Shown: piece after piece, positions 18,686 to 27,342 of the stretch
Position numbering within the stretch: the first letter of the stretch is position 1
How the letters are laid out: each line of letters starts with the position of its first letter
Assembly (NCBI RefSeq): GCF_001693385.1
Contig: NZ_CP016428.1
Span: 4,216,001-4,280,000 of the forward strand
Source: Bradyrhizobium icense
Lineage (GTDB): Bacteria > Pseudomonadota > Alphaproteobacteria > Rhizobiales > Xanthobacteraceae
Length of the DNA stretch: 64,000 nucleotides
Direction: 5' to 3'
Translations under genes and position numbers: made by a program
The notes under the pieces: model-generated
What the model saw: the letters and a program-made list of their open reading frames with translations, nothing else
Told to the model about the DNA's origin: nothing
Database searches by the model: none

Positions 18686-19882
18686 TCAAGCCACCCTTCG
18701 TGCTGCCCCAGCCTTGACCAGGATCGCATCAAGGCAGTCGACCATCAGCGATATCTCCTCGCGCGTGACGTTGAGCGCGGGCATGAAGCGCAGCGCATCG
18801 GGCTGCGGCGAGTTGATGAGGACGCCGTCCGCAAGCGCCTCGGCCACGATCGCGGCACCGATCGGCAGTTTTAGATCGAGCGCGAGCAACAGCCCGCGGC
18901 CGCGCACCTCGCCGAGGCCGTGACGCGCGGACAGTTTCTGCAATTCGCTTTCCAGGAACAGGCCGGCATCCGCTGCCGCTTTCAGAAATTCCGGCTTCGA
19001 AACCTCCTCGAGCACTGCAAGCCCTGCGGCGCACATCAACGGGTTGCCGTTGAACGTGCCGCCCTGGTCGCCGTGCTCGAAGCAGGAGACGTGTTCGGTG
19101 GCGAGCAGGGCCGCCAACGGCACACCGCCGCCGATGCCTTTGCCGAGCGTCATGATGTCGGGCTCGATGCCGGCGTGTTCGTAGTGGAAGAGTTTTCCGG
19201 TCCGGCCCATGCCGGTCTGGATCTCGTCGACGATCAGCAGCAGGCCATGCTCTTGGGTGAGTGCCCGCAACTCCCTTAGGAATTGATCGGTTGCCGGCCA
19301 GACGCCGGCTTCCCCCTGGATCGGCTCCAGCATCACGGCGACCGTGTTGTCCGAGATCAGCGCCTTCACTGAATCGAGATCGTTGAGCTTAGCTTTGCGG
19401 AAGCCTGATACCTTTGGCTCGAATAGCGGCTCGAACGCCTTCTTGCCCGATGCCGACATGGTCGCGAGCGTGCGGCCGTGAAATCCGCCTTCGAAGGTGA
19501 TGATTTCGAATGCGCCGTTCTTGTATTTAGCGCCGTATTTCCGGGCGAGCTTGATGGCGCCTTCGTTGGCTTCCGCGCCGGAATTGGCGAAGAACACCTG
19601 ATCGAAGCAACTCTTTTCCACGAGCGCCTGCGCCAGCTTCAGGCTGGGGCCATTGTAGAAGGCGGGACTTGGCGTGAGCAGCAATTTGGCCTGCGCGGCA
19701 AGTGCTTCGGCTACCACCGTCGGCGAATGGCCGAGGCAGTTGACGGCCCAACCCTGCATGAAGTCGAGATAGCGCTTGCCGGCATCATCCCAGAGATACG
19801 CGCCTTCGCCGCGAACGAACACGGCCTGCGGGCGGGCGGTGATGTTCATCAGCGCGTCGAACGGATGGGCAGCATGGGTCAT
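18686..19882 (-). CDS. argD: Acetylornithine aminotransferase family protein (ArgD-like)
   Basis: A 398-residue class III PLP aminotransferase. The cofactor lysine is K248 in [27 protein letters not shown] at 218-229 holds the PLP-contacting aspartate and glutamine; [18 protein letters not shown] at 98-115 is the phosphate-binding region. Length and motifs fit the acetylornithine transaminase of arginine synthesis; other omega-aminotransferases cannot be excluded by motif alone. The arginine-rich leader peptide upstream strongly supports ArgD. The start at 19882 has GGAG six bases upstream. An open extension to 20020 runs through a hairpin and was rejected. argF is not adjacent. Confidence 0.87.
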   Translation of the reverse strand: MTHAAHPFDALMNITARPQAVFVRGEGAYLWDDAGKRYLDFMQGWAVNCLGHSPTVVAEALAAQAKLLLTPSPAFYNGPSLKLAQALVEKSCFDQVFFANSGAEANEGAIKLARKYGAKYKNGAFEIITFEGGFHGRTLATMSASGKKAFEPLFEPKVSGFRKAKLNDLDSVKALISDNTVAVMLEPIQGEAGVWPATDQFLRELRALTQEHGLLLIVDEIQTGMGRTGKLFHYEHAGIEPDIMTLGKGIGGGVPLAALLATEHVSCFEHGDQGGTFNGNPLMCAAGLAVLEEVSKPEFLKAAADAGLFLESELQKLSARHGLGEVRGRGLLLALDLKLPIGAAIVAEALADGVLINSPQPDALRFMPALNVTREEISLMVDCLDAILVKAGAARRVA

Positions 19883-19930
19883 GTCGATCTCCAGGTGGTC
19901 TTGAGGGGAAAGGGCAGGCCGAAACGCAAG

Positions 19931-19958
19931 AAGGCCGCACTTTTGAGGGTGCGGCCTT
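19931..19958 (-). terminator. Attenuator-like hairpin before argD
   Basis: Read on the minus strand, AAGGCCGCAC and GTGCGGCCTT form a perfect 10-bp stem with an 8-base loop, followed by the moderately T-rich CTTGCGTTTC. It starts 28 bases after the stop of the arginine-rich leader ORF and 49 bases before the argD ATG. Placement and strength fit a ribosome-controlled attenuator; the T run is weaker than in a textbook terminator. Confidence 0.65.
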
Positions 19959-19985
19959 CTCGAAAACGTGGCTGAAACTAGCTGA

Positions 19986-20075
19986 TCAGCGTTGTCGTCG
20001 GACATGGCGCGCCCCATCATCGTCGCGGGAGCGACGACGCAGGCAGGCGCGGCGGTTGGTCCGGTTCAGTTTCAT
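19986..20075 (-). CDS. Arginine-rich leader peptide of argD (29 aa)
   Basis: From the ATG at 20075 the minus strand reads 29 codons to TGA at 19986. It begins [20 protein letters not shown] and contains ten arginines, including the runs RR, RRR and RR. Inside it CGTCGC/GCGACG (around 20021-20036) forms a hairpin over the arginine codons. That arm's GTCGTCG could instead pair with the downstream CGACGAC, giving alternative folds as in amino acid attenuators. The predicted transcription start falls at about 20076, so the peptide would be translated from a nearly leaderless RNA. Its product is probably the ribosome position rather than the peptide. Confidence 0.65.
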   Translation of the reverse strand: MKLNRTNRRACLRRRSRDDDGARHVRRQR

Positions 20076-20082
20076 GCGATGG

Positions 20083-20112
20083 CCCATACAGCCGAACGGT
20101 GCGCCATGTCAA
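20083..20112 (-). promoter_or_regulatory. Candidate sigma-70 promoter of the argD leader
   Basis: On the minus strand a perfect TTGACA (20107-20112) is followed 18 bp later by TATGGG (20083-20088). Initiation about seven bases on would be at 20076, one base before the leader ATG. The -10 match is only three of six. Confidence 0.5.
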
Positions 20113-20224
20113 GCGGCGGCTTCGCCTGAGGGTCGTGAGATCAAATCGATCCGCAATGGCGGAATTAGTCGGCGATGAACAACGGGCAGGGTCTTCGGAG
20201 CGGGAGAATGATTGTTCGATCCCG

Positions 20225-21550
20225 TCAAAATCCGGCGACGCTGCCGTGCAAGTCGTATTGATCGGCGCGCTCGATCTTCGCGGTCACGATCTCGCCGACC
20301 TTCAGCGGGCGGCGGCTGGAGAGATAGACTGCGCCATCGATCTGCGGCGCGTCGGCCTTTGAACGACCCTTTGCGACCGTCGGCCCGACTTCGTCGACGA
20401 TGATCTGCTGCCTGGTGCCGACCTTGCGCTTGAGACGACGGGCGGAGATCTTCTGCTGCCGCGCCATCAGCGCGTTCCAGCGCTCCTGCTTCACCTCATC
20501 AGGCACGGCATTTCCGATCGCATTCGATGCAGCACCCGCGACTGGCTCGTATTTGAAGCAGCCGAGGCGATCGATCTCGGCCTCTTCAAGCCAGTCGAGC
20601 AAATAAGCAAAATCGGAATCGGTCTCGCCGGGGAAACCGACGATGAAGGTGGAGCGCAGCGTCAGGTCAGGACATTCCTCGCGCCACTTCTGGATCCGCG
20701 CCAGCGTCTTCTCCTGCGCGGCGGGACGCTTCATGGCTTTCAGGACGTCCGGGCTCGCATGCTGGAAGGGAATATCGAGATAGGGCAGGATCTTGCCCTC
20801 CGTCATCAGGCCGATGACTTCGTCGACATGCGGGTAGGGGTAGACATATTGCAGCCGCACCCAGGCGCCGAGTTCGCCGAGTTCCTTGGCGAGGTCGAAG
20901 AATTTGGCGCGGACCTGACGGTCCTTCCACGAACTCTCCGCGTACTTCACGTCCACGCCATACGCCGACGTGTCCTGCGAGATAACGAGCAACTCCTTAA
21001 CGCCGGCTGCGACAAGCCTTTCTGCCTCGCGCAGCACGTCGTTGGCCGGACGCGACACCAGGTCGCCGCGCAGTCTTGGGATGATGCAGAAGCTGCAGCG
21101 ATTGTTGCAGCCTTCGGAAATTTTCAAATAGGCGTAGTGGCGCGGCGTCAGCTTGACGCCCTGTGGCGGCACCAGATCGAGGTGCGGATTATGGACCGGC
21201 GGCAGGGCCCGGTGCACAGCCTCCAGCACGCTCTCATATTGCTGCGGGCCCGATATCGAGAGCACGCCCGGATAGGCCGCCTCGATCTGCTCGGGTTCCG
21301 CGCCCATGCAGCCGGTGACGATGACCTTCCCGTTCTCCGCCATGGCCTCGCCGATGGCGCCGAGCGATTCCTGCTTGGCGCTGTCGAGGAAGCCGCAGGT
21401 GTTGACGATCACGATGTCGGCGCCGTCATGCTTTCGGGCCAGCTCATAGCCTTCAGCGCGTAGCCGGGTGATAATGCGCTCGGAATCCACCAGCGCCTTG
21501 GGGCACCCAAGCGAAACAAAGCTGATCTTGGGCGCAGCGGCCTGTTGCAT
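20225..21550 (-). CDS. rimO: Ribosomal protein S12 methylthiotransferase RimO
   Basis: A 441-residue radical-SAM enzyme that adds a methylthio group to an aspartate of ribosomal protein S12. The N-terminal UPF0004 domain starts [18 protein letters not shown] with its cluster cysteines. The radical-SAM motif is [11 protein letters not shown], giving CxxxCxxC. A C-terminal TRAM domain begins near 375. The Asp-targeting RimO branch is supported by [12 protein letters not shown] rather than the MiaB version. A GTG at 21577 is in frame, but the ATG at 21550 gives the usual N-terminus. Confidence 0.96.
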   Translation of the reverse strand: MQQAAAPKISFVSLGCPKALVDSERIITRLRAEGYELARKHDGADIVIVNTCGFLDSAKQESLGAIGEAMAENGKVIVTGCMGAEPEQIEAAYPGVLSISGPQQYESVLEAVHRALPPVHNPHLDLVPPQGVKLTPRHYAYLKISEGCNNRCSFCIIPRLRGDLVSRPANDVLREAERLVAAGVKELLVISQDTSAYGVDVKYAESSWKDRQVRAKFFDLAKELGELGAWVRLQYVYPYPHVDEVIGLMTEGKILPYLDIPFQHASPDVLKAMKRPAAQEKTLARIQKWREECPDLTLRSTFIVGFPGETDSDFAYLLDWLEEAEIDRLGCFKYEPVAGAASNAIGNAVPDEVKQERWNALMARQQKISARRLKRKVGTRQQIIVDEVGPTVAKGRSKADAPQIDGAVYLSSRRPLKVGEIVTAKIERADQYDLHGSVAGF

Positions 21551-21663
21551 ATCTAAATCTGCCTGATTGATGAGCACGAACTAGTCCCAATTGTCCATAA
21601 TTACAAGGCTTTGCGCCGGCTTTTGACGTGCTATGGATGCTCGGCCGGGTTAAGAGTTGATCG

Positions 21664-22254
21664 ATGAGCGCTGAGTCATCGCCGAAAATCGTGATTGTCG
21701 ACGAAAGCCCGATCCGGGCCGCGATCCTGGAAGAGGGGTTGCGGGAGGCGGGCTTTACCGGCGTCGTGCATATCAGCGAAATGCAGAGCCTGCTGGCGCG
21801 GATCTATGCGCTCGACCCCGACGTGATCCTGATCGACCTGGAAAACCCCAGCCGCGACGTTCTGGAACAGATGTTCCAGGTCAGCCGCGCGGTGCGGCGG
21901 CCGATCGCGATGTTCGTCGACCAGAGCGACGCGGCCTCGATCCAGGCCTCCGTCGATGCCGGAGTTTCCGCCTACATCGTGGACGGCCTGAAGAAGGAGC
22001 GGATCAAGCCGATTCTCGACCTCTGCATTTCCCGCTTCAATGCCTTCTCCAAGCTGCAGGACGAGCTCGATCGCACCAAGTCGGCGCTCGAGGAGCGCAA
22101 GGTGATCGATCGCGCCAAGGGAATCCTGATGAAGGTGAAGGGCCTCACCGAAGAGGAGGCCTATGTGCTGATGCGCTCCACCGCGATGCGCGAAAAAAAG
22201 AAGATCGGCGAGATCGCGCAGTCGATCCTGACCGCGTCGGAGTTGCTGAAATGA
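21664..22254 (+). CDS. nasT: ANTAR-domain antiterminator NasT
   Basis: A 196-residue protein with an N-terminal pseudo-receiver domain (IVIVDESPIRAAILEEGL) and a C-terminal ANTAR RNA-binding helix bundle from about 130, with the family core ALEERKVIDRAKGILMKVKGLTEEEAY. The phospho-acceptor region reads DPDVILIDLENPS. NasT binds paired hexaloop hairpins in nitrate-assimilation leaders and allows read-through when NasS releases it. The stop overlaps nasS (ATGA), the usual coupling. A likely target is the leader RNA before nirA, 1.4 kb downstream. Confidence 0.93.
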   Translation: MSAESSPKIVIVDESPIRAAILEEGLREAGFTGVVHISEMQSLLARIYALDPDVILIDLENPSRDVLEQMFQVSRAVRRPIAMFVDQSDAASIQASVDAGVSAYIVDGLKKERIKPILDLCISRFNAFSKLQDELDRTKSALEERKVIDRAKGILMKVKGLTEEEAYVLMRSTAMREKKKIGEIAQSILTASELLK

Positions 22255-23417
22255 CCACACCGCTGCATATCGGCTTCATTCCGCTGGTCGACGCGGCCGC
22301 GCTGATCATCGCCGTCGACAAGGGCTTTACGGCCGCTGAAGGGCTCGACGTCACGCTGGTGCGGGAAGTGTCGTGGTCCAACGTTCGCGACAAGCTCAAT
22401 ATCGGCCTGTTCGATGCGGCGCATCTGCTGGCGCCGGTGGCGATCGCCTCGAGCCTGGGGCTGGGCCACGTCAAGGTGCCGATCGTGGCGCCATTCAATC
22501 TCGGCCTCAATGGCAACGCGATCACGGTATCGCCGGCGCTGCACGCCGCGATCATGAGCGAGATCGACGGCGACCCGCTCGATCCGATGGCCACGGCACT
22601 GGCGCTCGCCCGCGTCGTGGCCGCCAGGCGCAAGAGCGGCGCGGAACCGCTGACGTTCGGCATGACGTTCCCGTTCTCCACCCATAATTACCAGCTCCGG
22701 TTCTGGATGGCGGCGGGTGGTGTCGATCCTGACGAGGACGTTCGGCTGGTGGTGCTGCCGCCGCCCTACATGGTGGACAGCCTTGCCAATGGCCATGTCG
22801 ATGCGTTCTGCGTCGGCGCGCCCTGGAACTCGGTTGCGGTCGATCTCGGCGTCGGCCACATCCTGCATTTCGTCTCGGATATCCTGGTGCGCGCGGCGGA
22901 AAAGGTTCTCGCGGTCAGGCAAAGCTGGTCGGAGAAGAACCCGAAAGTGCTGGCCTCCCTGATCCGGGCGGCCGCCCACGCCGCCGAATACATCGAGGAT
23001 CCCGGAAACCGTGCCGAGGCTGCCCATGTCCTGGCGCGGCCCGAACGGCTCGGCGTCGGCGCCGAGGTGATCCAGCGCACCCTCGACGGCCGACTGAAGG
23101 TTTCACCCGACGGCCAGCGGCGCGAGAGCGGCCGCTATCTGCTGGTCGGGCGCGAAGGGGCGGGCCGGCCCGATCCGGCGCAGGCCGCCTGGCTTTATGC
23201 CCAGATGGTGCGCTGGGGACAGACTGAGATGCGGCCTGACGCGCTGCGGACTGCCATGGCGGTCTTCAGGCCCGAACTCTATGACGCCGCCATGGGACGT
23301 CCGGGGGCGGCTTCCAATGCACATGGCGCCATCGGTGCCTTTGCCGGCCCCGCGTTCGACCCCGGAGACATCGCCGGGCATCTGGCGGCGTTCAAGATTG
23401 GGCATTGGAAGCCATAA
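22251..23417 (+). CDS. nasS: Nitrate sensor NasS (NrtA/CmpA-like)
   Basis: A 388-residue protein of the NrtA/CmpA periplasmic-binding fold but without a signal peptide; it starts directly with TPLHIGFIPLVDAAALIIA, so it should stay in the cytosol. That is the mark of NasS, which binds nitrate or nitrite and holds NasT inactive in their absence. Family features include MTFPFSTHNYQLRFWMAAGG near 140 and LPPPYMVDSLANGHVDAFCVGAPWNSVAV near 167. It overlaps nasT by four bases and is followed by the regulated leader of nirA. Confidence 0.93.
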   Translation: MTTPLHIGFIPLVDAAALIIAVDKGFTAAEGLDVTLVREVSWSNVRDKLNIGLFDAAHLLAPVAIASSLGLGHVKVPIVAPFNLGLNGNAITVSPALHAAIMSEIDGDPLDPMATALALARVVAARRKSGAEPLTFGMTFPFSTHNYQLRFWMAAGGVDPDEDVRLVVLPPPYMVDSLANGHVDAFCVGAPWNSVAVDLGVGHILHFVSDILVRAAEKVLAVRQSWSEKNPKVLASLIRAAAHAAEYIEDPGNRAEAAHVLARPERLGVGAEVIQRTLDGRLKVSPDGQRRESGRYLLVGREGAGRPDPAQAAWLYAQMVRWGQTEMRPDALRTAMAVFRPELYDAAMGRPGAASNAHGAIGAFAGPAFDPGDIAGHLAAFKIGHWKP

Positions 23418-23489
23418 GCCGATCGATTGAAGCGATATTAGGCAATTCTCTAGCCCGTCTATTTTATAGGCAGTCTGCTTAGCAATCAT

Positions 23490-23509
23490 CTATGAAGCAG
23501 GCTTCATAG
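23490..23509. promoter_or_regulatory. Inverted repeat upstream of the nirA promoter
   Basis: CTATGAAG at 23490-23497 and CTTCATAG at 23502-23509 are perfect complements with a 4-bp spacer. It ends about 57 bp before the -24 element. Position suggests an activator site, or a terminator for nasS; it does not match the NtrC consensus I know. Confidence 0.5.
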
Positions 23510-23566
23510 CTTCGAGCTCCTGCTCGGAACAGATTGAAATTTCGAAAGATTCCTCGCGACGCGACC

Positions 23567-23582
23567 TGGCACGCAACTTGTA
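23567..23582 (+). promoter_or_regulatory. Sigma-54 (-24/-12) promoter for nirA
   Basis: TGGCACGCAACTTGTA matches the RpoN consensus TGGCAC-N5-TTGCA at all but one position (TTGT for TTGC), with exact spacing. Transcription would start near 23594, leaving a leader of about 170 nt before nirA. This would tie nirA to general nitrogen control as well as to NasS/NasT. Confidence 0.75.
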
Positions 23583-23639
23583 TGGTGCAGTGCGGTCGAC
23601 TCGTCGCTGATGCCTGCCGACCCACGTCCAAGATGGATT

Positions 23640-23663
23640 TCCGCAGCAACGAAGCTGGTCGGA
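23640..23663 (+). promoter_or_regulatory. ANTAR-type hexaloop hairpin in the nirA leader
   Basis: Stem UCCGCAGC pairs with GCUG and, after a two-base bulge, CGGA. It closes the six-base loop AACGAA, which has A at position 1 and G at position 4 as ANTAR proteins require. Only one such hairpin is clear; a second partner hairpin was not identified by eye. Confidence 0.6.
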
Positions 23664-23670
23664 CCGAATA

Positions 23671-23708
23671 CAGGAATCTGAGCCGGCGCGACGCCGGGCC
23701 GATTCCTG
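23671..23708 (+). promoter_or_regulatory. Long hairpin in the nirA leader (possible attenuator)
   Basis: CAGGAATC at 23671-23678 pairs perfectly with GATTCCTG at 23701-23708, and inside it CCGGCG (23683-23688) pairs with CGCCGG (23692-23697). It begins eight bases after the hexaloop hairpin. No T run follows, so intrinsic termination is uncertain. Confidence 0.55.
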
Positions 23709-23765
23709 AGCGGTCCACCCCATTCGTTGACGCCACCGACCGTGGCCGCAGGAGTTTCGTCCCGC

Positions 23766-25562
23766 ATGAAAATCGAACCGATCGCAGTCGACTTTACCGA
23801 CGAGCAGAAGCGCTACCTCGAAGGCTTTACCGCGGGCTTGCAGATAAGCCGCGTCGGGCGCGGCCTCGGTAACGCGGGAAAGGCGAATGCCGAACCGACG
23901 GGTCCGGATGCCGCCCATATCAAGGCGCAGGACAAGGTCACGGCCTCCGGCAAGAGGCTCGCCGACCAGGAGAAGTTCAAGCGCGAGGAACATCCGTTCG
24001 ACGCTTATCCGCGGCTCAAGCAGCAGGCGCTCGATAACGCGCCGCCTAACCCTGCGGACAATTTCCGCTGGCGCTATTACGGCCTGTTCTACGTGGCGCC
24101 GGCGCAGGATTCCTACATGTGCCGCCTAAGGATCCCGAACGGCATCCTGAAGCACTGGCAGTTTGCGGGACTGGCCGATCTGGCCGAACGGCTGTGCGGG
24201 CCGTTCTGCCACGTCACCACGCGGGCAAATCTGCAGGTGCGGGAAATTCCGCCCAAGCATGCGGTGGCGTTGATCGAGGGCATTCAGGATCTCGGCCTCT
24301 GCTCGCGCGGCACCGGCGCGGACAACATCCGTAACGTCACGGGCACCCCGACGGCGGGGATCGATCCGCAGGAACTGATCGACACCCGCGAATATGCCCG
24401 CGAGTGGCACTACCACATCCTCAACGACCGCTCGCTGTACGGTTTGCCGCGCAAGTTCAACGTCGCCTTCGACGGCGCCGGCAAGATCGCCGTGCTGGAA
24501 GACACCAACGACATTGCATTCACGGCGGTCGAGGTGAGGGACGGCTTTGGTGCCGAGCCCGGCATCTGGTTTCGGCTGGGGATCGGCGGCATTACCGGTC
24601 ACAAGGATTTTGCAAAATACACCGACATCATCGTCAAGCCGGCCGATGCGACCAAGGTCGCTGACGCGATCGTGCGCATCTTCATCGAACTCGGCGACCG
24701 CACCAACCGCAACAAGGCACGGCTGAAATACGTGCTCGACGGAATGGGGCACGAAAAATTCCACGCGCTGGTCGAGGAGCGGCTCGGCAAACCTTTCACC
24801 CGCGTGCCGCCGGAAGCACTCGCGCCGCGACCGGCGTTCGACCGCATGGCTCATATCGGCGTGCACAGGCAGAAGCAGGTGGGGCTGAACTGGATCGGCG
24901 TGTCACTGCCGCTCGGCAAAGTCACCTGCGAGCAGATGCGGGGGCTAGCCAAAATCGCGCAGGATCTCGGCGACGGCGAAATCCGGCTGACGGTGTGGCA
25001 GAACCTGCTGATTCCGGGCGTGCGCGACGAGAACGTCGAGCTTGCGGTCGCTGCTATCAAGGCGATCGGGCTTGCGGTCGAGGCTTCGCAAATCCGCGCC
25101 GGGCTGATCGCCTGCACCGGCAATGCCGGCTGCCGATTTGCGGCGGCGAATACCAAGCGCCATGCCGCTGAAATCGGCGACTGGTGCGAGCCGCGCGTCA
25201 ACATCGAGACGCCGATCAACATCCACGTCACCGGCTGCCATCACTCCTGCGCGCAGCACTACATCAGCGATATCGGCCTGATCGCCGCGAAAGTGGATGT
25301 TGGCGAGGATGTCGATCCCGTCGAGGGCTATCATCTCTTCACCGGCGGCGGCTTTGGACCCGACGCCGATGTCGGGCAGGAGGTCTATCGCGACCTCAAG
25401 GCCGAGGATGCGCCGCGGACGGTCGAGAAGCTGCTGAAAGCCTATCTCACGCATCGCACATCGCCCGACGAGACGTTCCTGACATTTGCGCGCCGCCATG
25501 ACGGCGAGACGCTGCGCAAGCTGGCCGATGCTGAGGTCGCTGAAGCTCAGGTGTCCGCATGA
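23766..25562 (+). CDS. nirA: Assimilatory nitrite reductase (siroheme, NirA type)
   Basis: A 598-residue siroheme/4Fe-4S enzyme that reduces nitrite to ammonia in the cytosol. The cluster and siroheme ligands are C450, C456, C491 and C495, in CTGNAGC and CHHSC. Two ferredoxin-like repeats are present, the first around RIPNGILKHWQFAGLADLAE and TRANLQVREIPP. The ATG at 23766 was chosen because it follows GCAGGAG, although the frame is open from 23727. Sulfite reductase is the main alternative; the neighbouring nasTS pair favours nitrite. Coupled to the next gene by ATGA. Confidence 0.9.
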   Translation: MKIEPIAVDFTDEQKRYLEGFTAGLQISRVGRGLGNAGKANAEPTGPDAAHIKAQDKVTASGKRLADQEKFKREEHPFDAYPRLKQQALDNAPPNPADNFRWRYYGLFYVAPAQDSYMCRLRIPNGILKHWQFAGLADLAERLCGPFCHVTTRANLQVREIPPKHAVALIEGIQDLGLCSRGTGADNIRNVTGTPTAGIDPQELIDTREYAREWHYHILNDRSLYGLPRKFNVAFDGAGKIAVLEDTNDIAFTAVEVRDGFGAEPGIWFRLGIGGITGHKDFAKYTDIIVKPADATKVADAIVRIFIELGDRTNRNKARLKYVLDGMGHEKFHALVEERLGKPFTRVPPEALAPRPAFDRMAHIGVHRQKQVGLNWIGVSLPLGKVTCEQMRGLAKIAQDLGDGEIRLTVWQNLLIPGVRDENVELAVAAIKAIGLAVEASQIRAGLIACTGNAGCRFAAANTKRHAAEIGDWCEPRVNIETPINIHVTGCHHSCAQHYISDIGLIAAKVDVGEDVDPVEGYHLFTGGGFGPDADVGQEVYRDLKAEDAPRTVEKLLKAYLTHRTSPDETFLTFARRHDGETLRKLADAEVAEAQVSA

Positions 25563-27163
25563 ACCAGATCACGCCTCCGCCCAAGGTCGAGATCATTCCC
25601 TCGAACGCGCCGTTCTCCGAAGCGCAGCGCTCCTGGCTGAACGGGTTCTTTGCCGGGCTCCTGTCCGATGCGACGCCGTTGTCGGCTGAACACGGCGCTG
25701 AAGTCATGCAGGACGCGGCCGGCGATGGCGATGACGGCGAAGCGCCGTGGCACGACCAGACCATGCCGATCGCCGATCGCATGAAGCTGGCCGAAGGCCG
25801 GCCGCTGCGGCGGCGGATGATGGCGGCAATGGCACAGCAGGATTGCGGCCAGTGCGGCTATGACTGCCACAACTATTCCGAAGCGATCGCGAACAAGAGC
25901 GAGGCGCGGCTCAACCTCTGCGTCCCCGGCGGCAAGGAGACCGCGCGGATGTTGAAGTCGCTCTATGAGGAGATCGACAAGACTCCGGCAGCCCCGTCAT
26001 CGGCGCCTGCGGCAGCGCCGGCTGCGGTTACAACGAAGGTCGCAAGCGAACCCGGCCGCTCGCGCGACAATCCCGCGAACGCAAAATTCCTGTCGCGGCG
26101 ATTGCTCAACGGCAAGGGCTCGGAGAAGGAGACCTGGCATATCGAGTTCGATCTTTCCGGATGTGACCTCGACTATGTCGTCGGCGATTCGTTCGGCATC
26201 TTTGCGCGCAACGACATCGGCCTCGTCGATCAGATCATCGCACTGTTGGGCGCATCGCATACGACGGAGGTGAGGGGAAAGACGCTGCGTGAAGTATTGC
26301 GCGACGACGTTTCGCTGTCTCCGGCGCCGGACTCGCTGTTCGAGTTGATTTCGTATCTGACCGGCAGCGCGTTGCGCGAGAAGGCCCGCGCGCTGGCGCA
26401 GGGCGAGGATCCCGATGGCGATGCGGCAACGCTCGACGTGATGGCGGTATTGCAGAAATTCTCCCGCGTCCGCCCACATCCCGAGGCGTTTGTCGAGGCG
26501 CTGGAGCCGTTGCAGCCGCGGCTCTATTCGATCTCGTCGTCGCACAATGCGACGCCCGGAAGGCTATCGCTGACGGTCGACTGCGTGCGCTATGTGGTCA
26601 ACAAGCGACGACGTTTGGGATTGGCCTCGACATTCCTTGCCGAGCGCATCAATCCCGGCGACGAGGTCAAGGTCTATGTGCAGAAAGCCCATGGCTTCGC
26701 GCTGCCGCAGGATCCCAAGACGCCGATCATCATGGTCGGTCCCGGCACGGGAATCGCGCCGTTCCGCGCCTTCCTGCTCGATCGCCGCGCCACCGGGGCA
26801 CCCGGCAAGAACTGGCTGTTCTTCGGCCATCAGCGCAGCGATTGCGATTTCTTCTATGCCGACGAACTCAACGCAATGAAGACGTCGGGCCTCTTGACGC
26901 GGTTGTCGCTAGCGTGGTCACGCGATGGCGAGAAGAAATTTTACGTGCAGGACCGCATGCGCGAGGTTGGCCGCGAGGTATGGACCTGGCTTGCAGAAGG
27001 CGCCCATGTCTACATCTGCGGCGATGCCAAGCGGATGGCCAAGGACGTCGAGCGCGCGCTGGTCGACATCGTCGCCCAGTTCGGCGCCCGAACCACCGAC
27101 GAGGCCGTCAGCTTCGTCGGGGAACTCAAGAAGAAAGGCCGGTTCCAGCAGGACGTTTACTAA
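25559..27163 (+). CDS. Fe-S/FAD/NADPH reductase, CysJ-like partner of NirA
   Basis: A 534-residue electron-transfer protein. Residues 10-40 resemble the N-terminus of NirA. A 4Fe-4S module follows with C96, C99, C103 and C121 (DCGQCGYDC ... LCVPGG), of the RnfB-type FeS domain. From about 165 comes a CysJ-like FAD-binding and NADPH-binding reductase, with RLYSISSS near 323 for FAD and VGPGTGIAPFRAF near 395 for NADPH. The flavodoxin domain of true CysJ is missing and the Fe-S module takes its place. It starts inside the nirA stop, so it most likely passes NADPH electrons to NirA. Confidence 0.85.
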   Translation: MNQITPPPKVEIIPSNAPFSEAQRSWLNGFFAGLLSDATPLSAEHGAEVMQDAAGDGDDGEAPWHDQTMPIADRMKLAEGRPLRRRMMAAMAQQDCGQCGYDCHNYSEAIANKSEARLNLCVPGGKETARMLKSLYEEIDKTPAAPSSAPAAAPAAVTTKVASEPGRSRDNPANAKFLSRRLLNGKGSEKETWHIEFDLSGCDLDYVVGDSFGIFARNDIGLVDQIIALLGASHTTEVRGKTLREVLRDDVSLSPAPDSLFELISYLTGSALREKARALAQGEDPDGDAATLDVMAVLQKFSRVRPHPEAFVEALEPLQPRLYSISSSHNATPGRLSLTVDCVRYVVNKRRRLGLASTFLAERINPGDEVKVYVQKAHGFALPQDPKTPIIMVGPGTGIAPFRAFLLDRRATGAPGKNWLFFGHQRSDCDFFYADELNAMKTSGLLTRLSLAWSRDGEKKFYVQDRMREVGREVWTWLAEGAHVYICGDAKRMAKDVERALVDIVAQFGARTTDEAVSFVGELKKKGRFQQDVY

Positions 27164-27219
27164 TTCGGGTTCCCGCTCGCTCAAATCGGCCCGAATAAAA
27201 TTCTCGCTCTGGTCGGGAA

Positions 27220-27237
27220 GAGGGGAAATTTCCCCTC
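27220..27237. promoter_or_regulatory. Perfect 18-bp palindrome
   Basis: GAGGGGAAATTTCCCCTC is fully self-complementary. It lies 57 bp after the reductase stop and 106 bp before the small membrane protein. Without a loop it is more like a protein-binding site than a terminator. Confidence 0.5.
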
Positions 27238-27342
27238 GAAATCGTGCTGCCGGAGCGCCCATATCGCTATTTTCGGTGGACATCTTGCGTCCGGACGCGA
27301 TCGATATTCCATATGCAGCCCATGCCGCGTTGGAGATCGATC

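Larger units (their letters stand above)
19883..20224 (-). other. argD leader region
   Basis: This 342-bp spacer between argD and rimO holds, in minus-strand order, a promoter candidate (20083-20112), a 29-codon arginine-rich leader ORF (19986-20075) and a terminator-like hairpin (19931-19958). The part from about 20113 to 20224 shows nothing recognisable. Confidence 0.7.
23418..23765 (+). other. nirA upstream and leader region
   Basis: This 348-bp spacer holds an inverted repeat (23490-23509), a sigma-54-type promoter (23567-23582), a hexaloop hairpin (23640-23663) and a long hairpin (23671-23708). The ribosome site GCAGGAG precedes the nirA ATG. No gene is supported, although short frames are open. 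Confidence 0.75.

Noticed and set aside
19883..20020. 46-codon N-terminal extension of argD
   Set aside because: It would run through the strong hairpin at 19931-19958 and lacks family similarity; the 19882 start has a good ribosome site.
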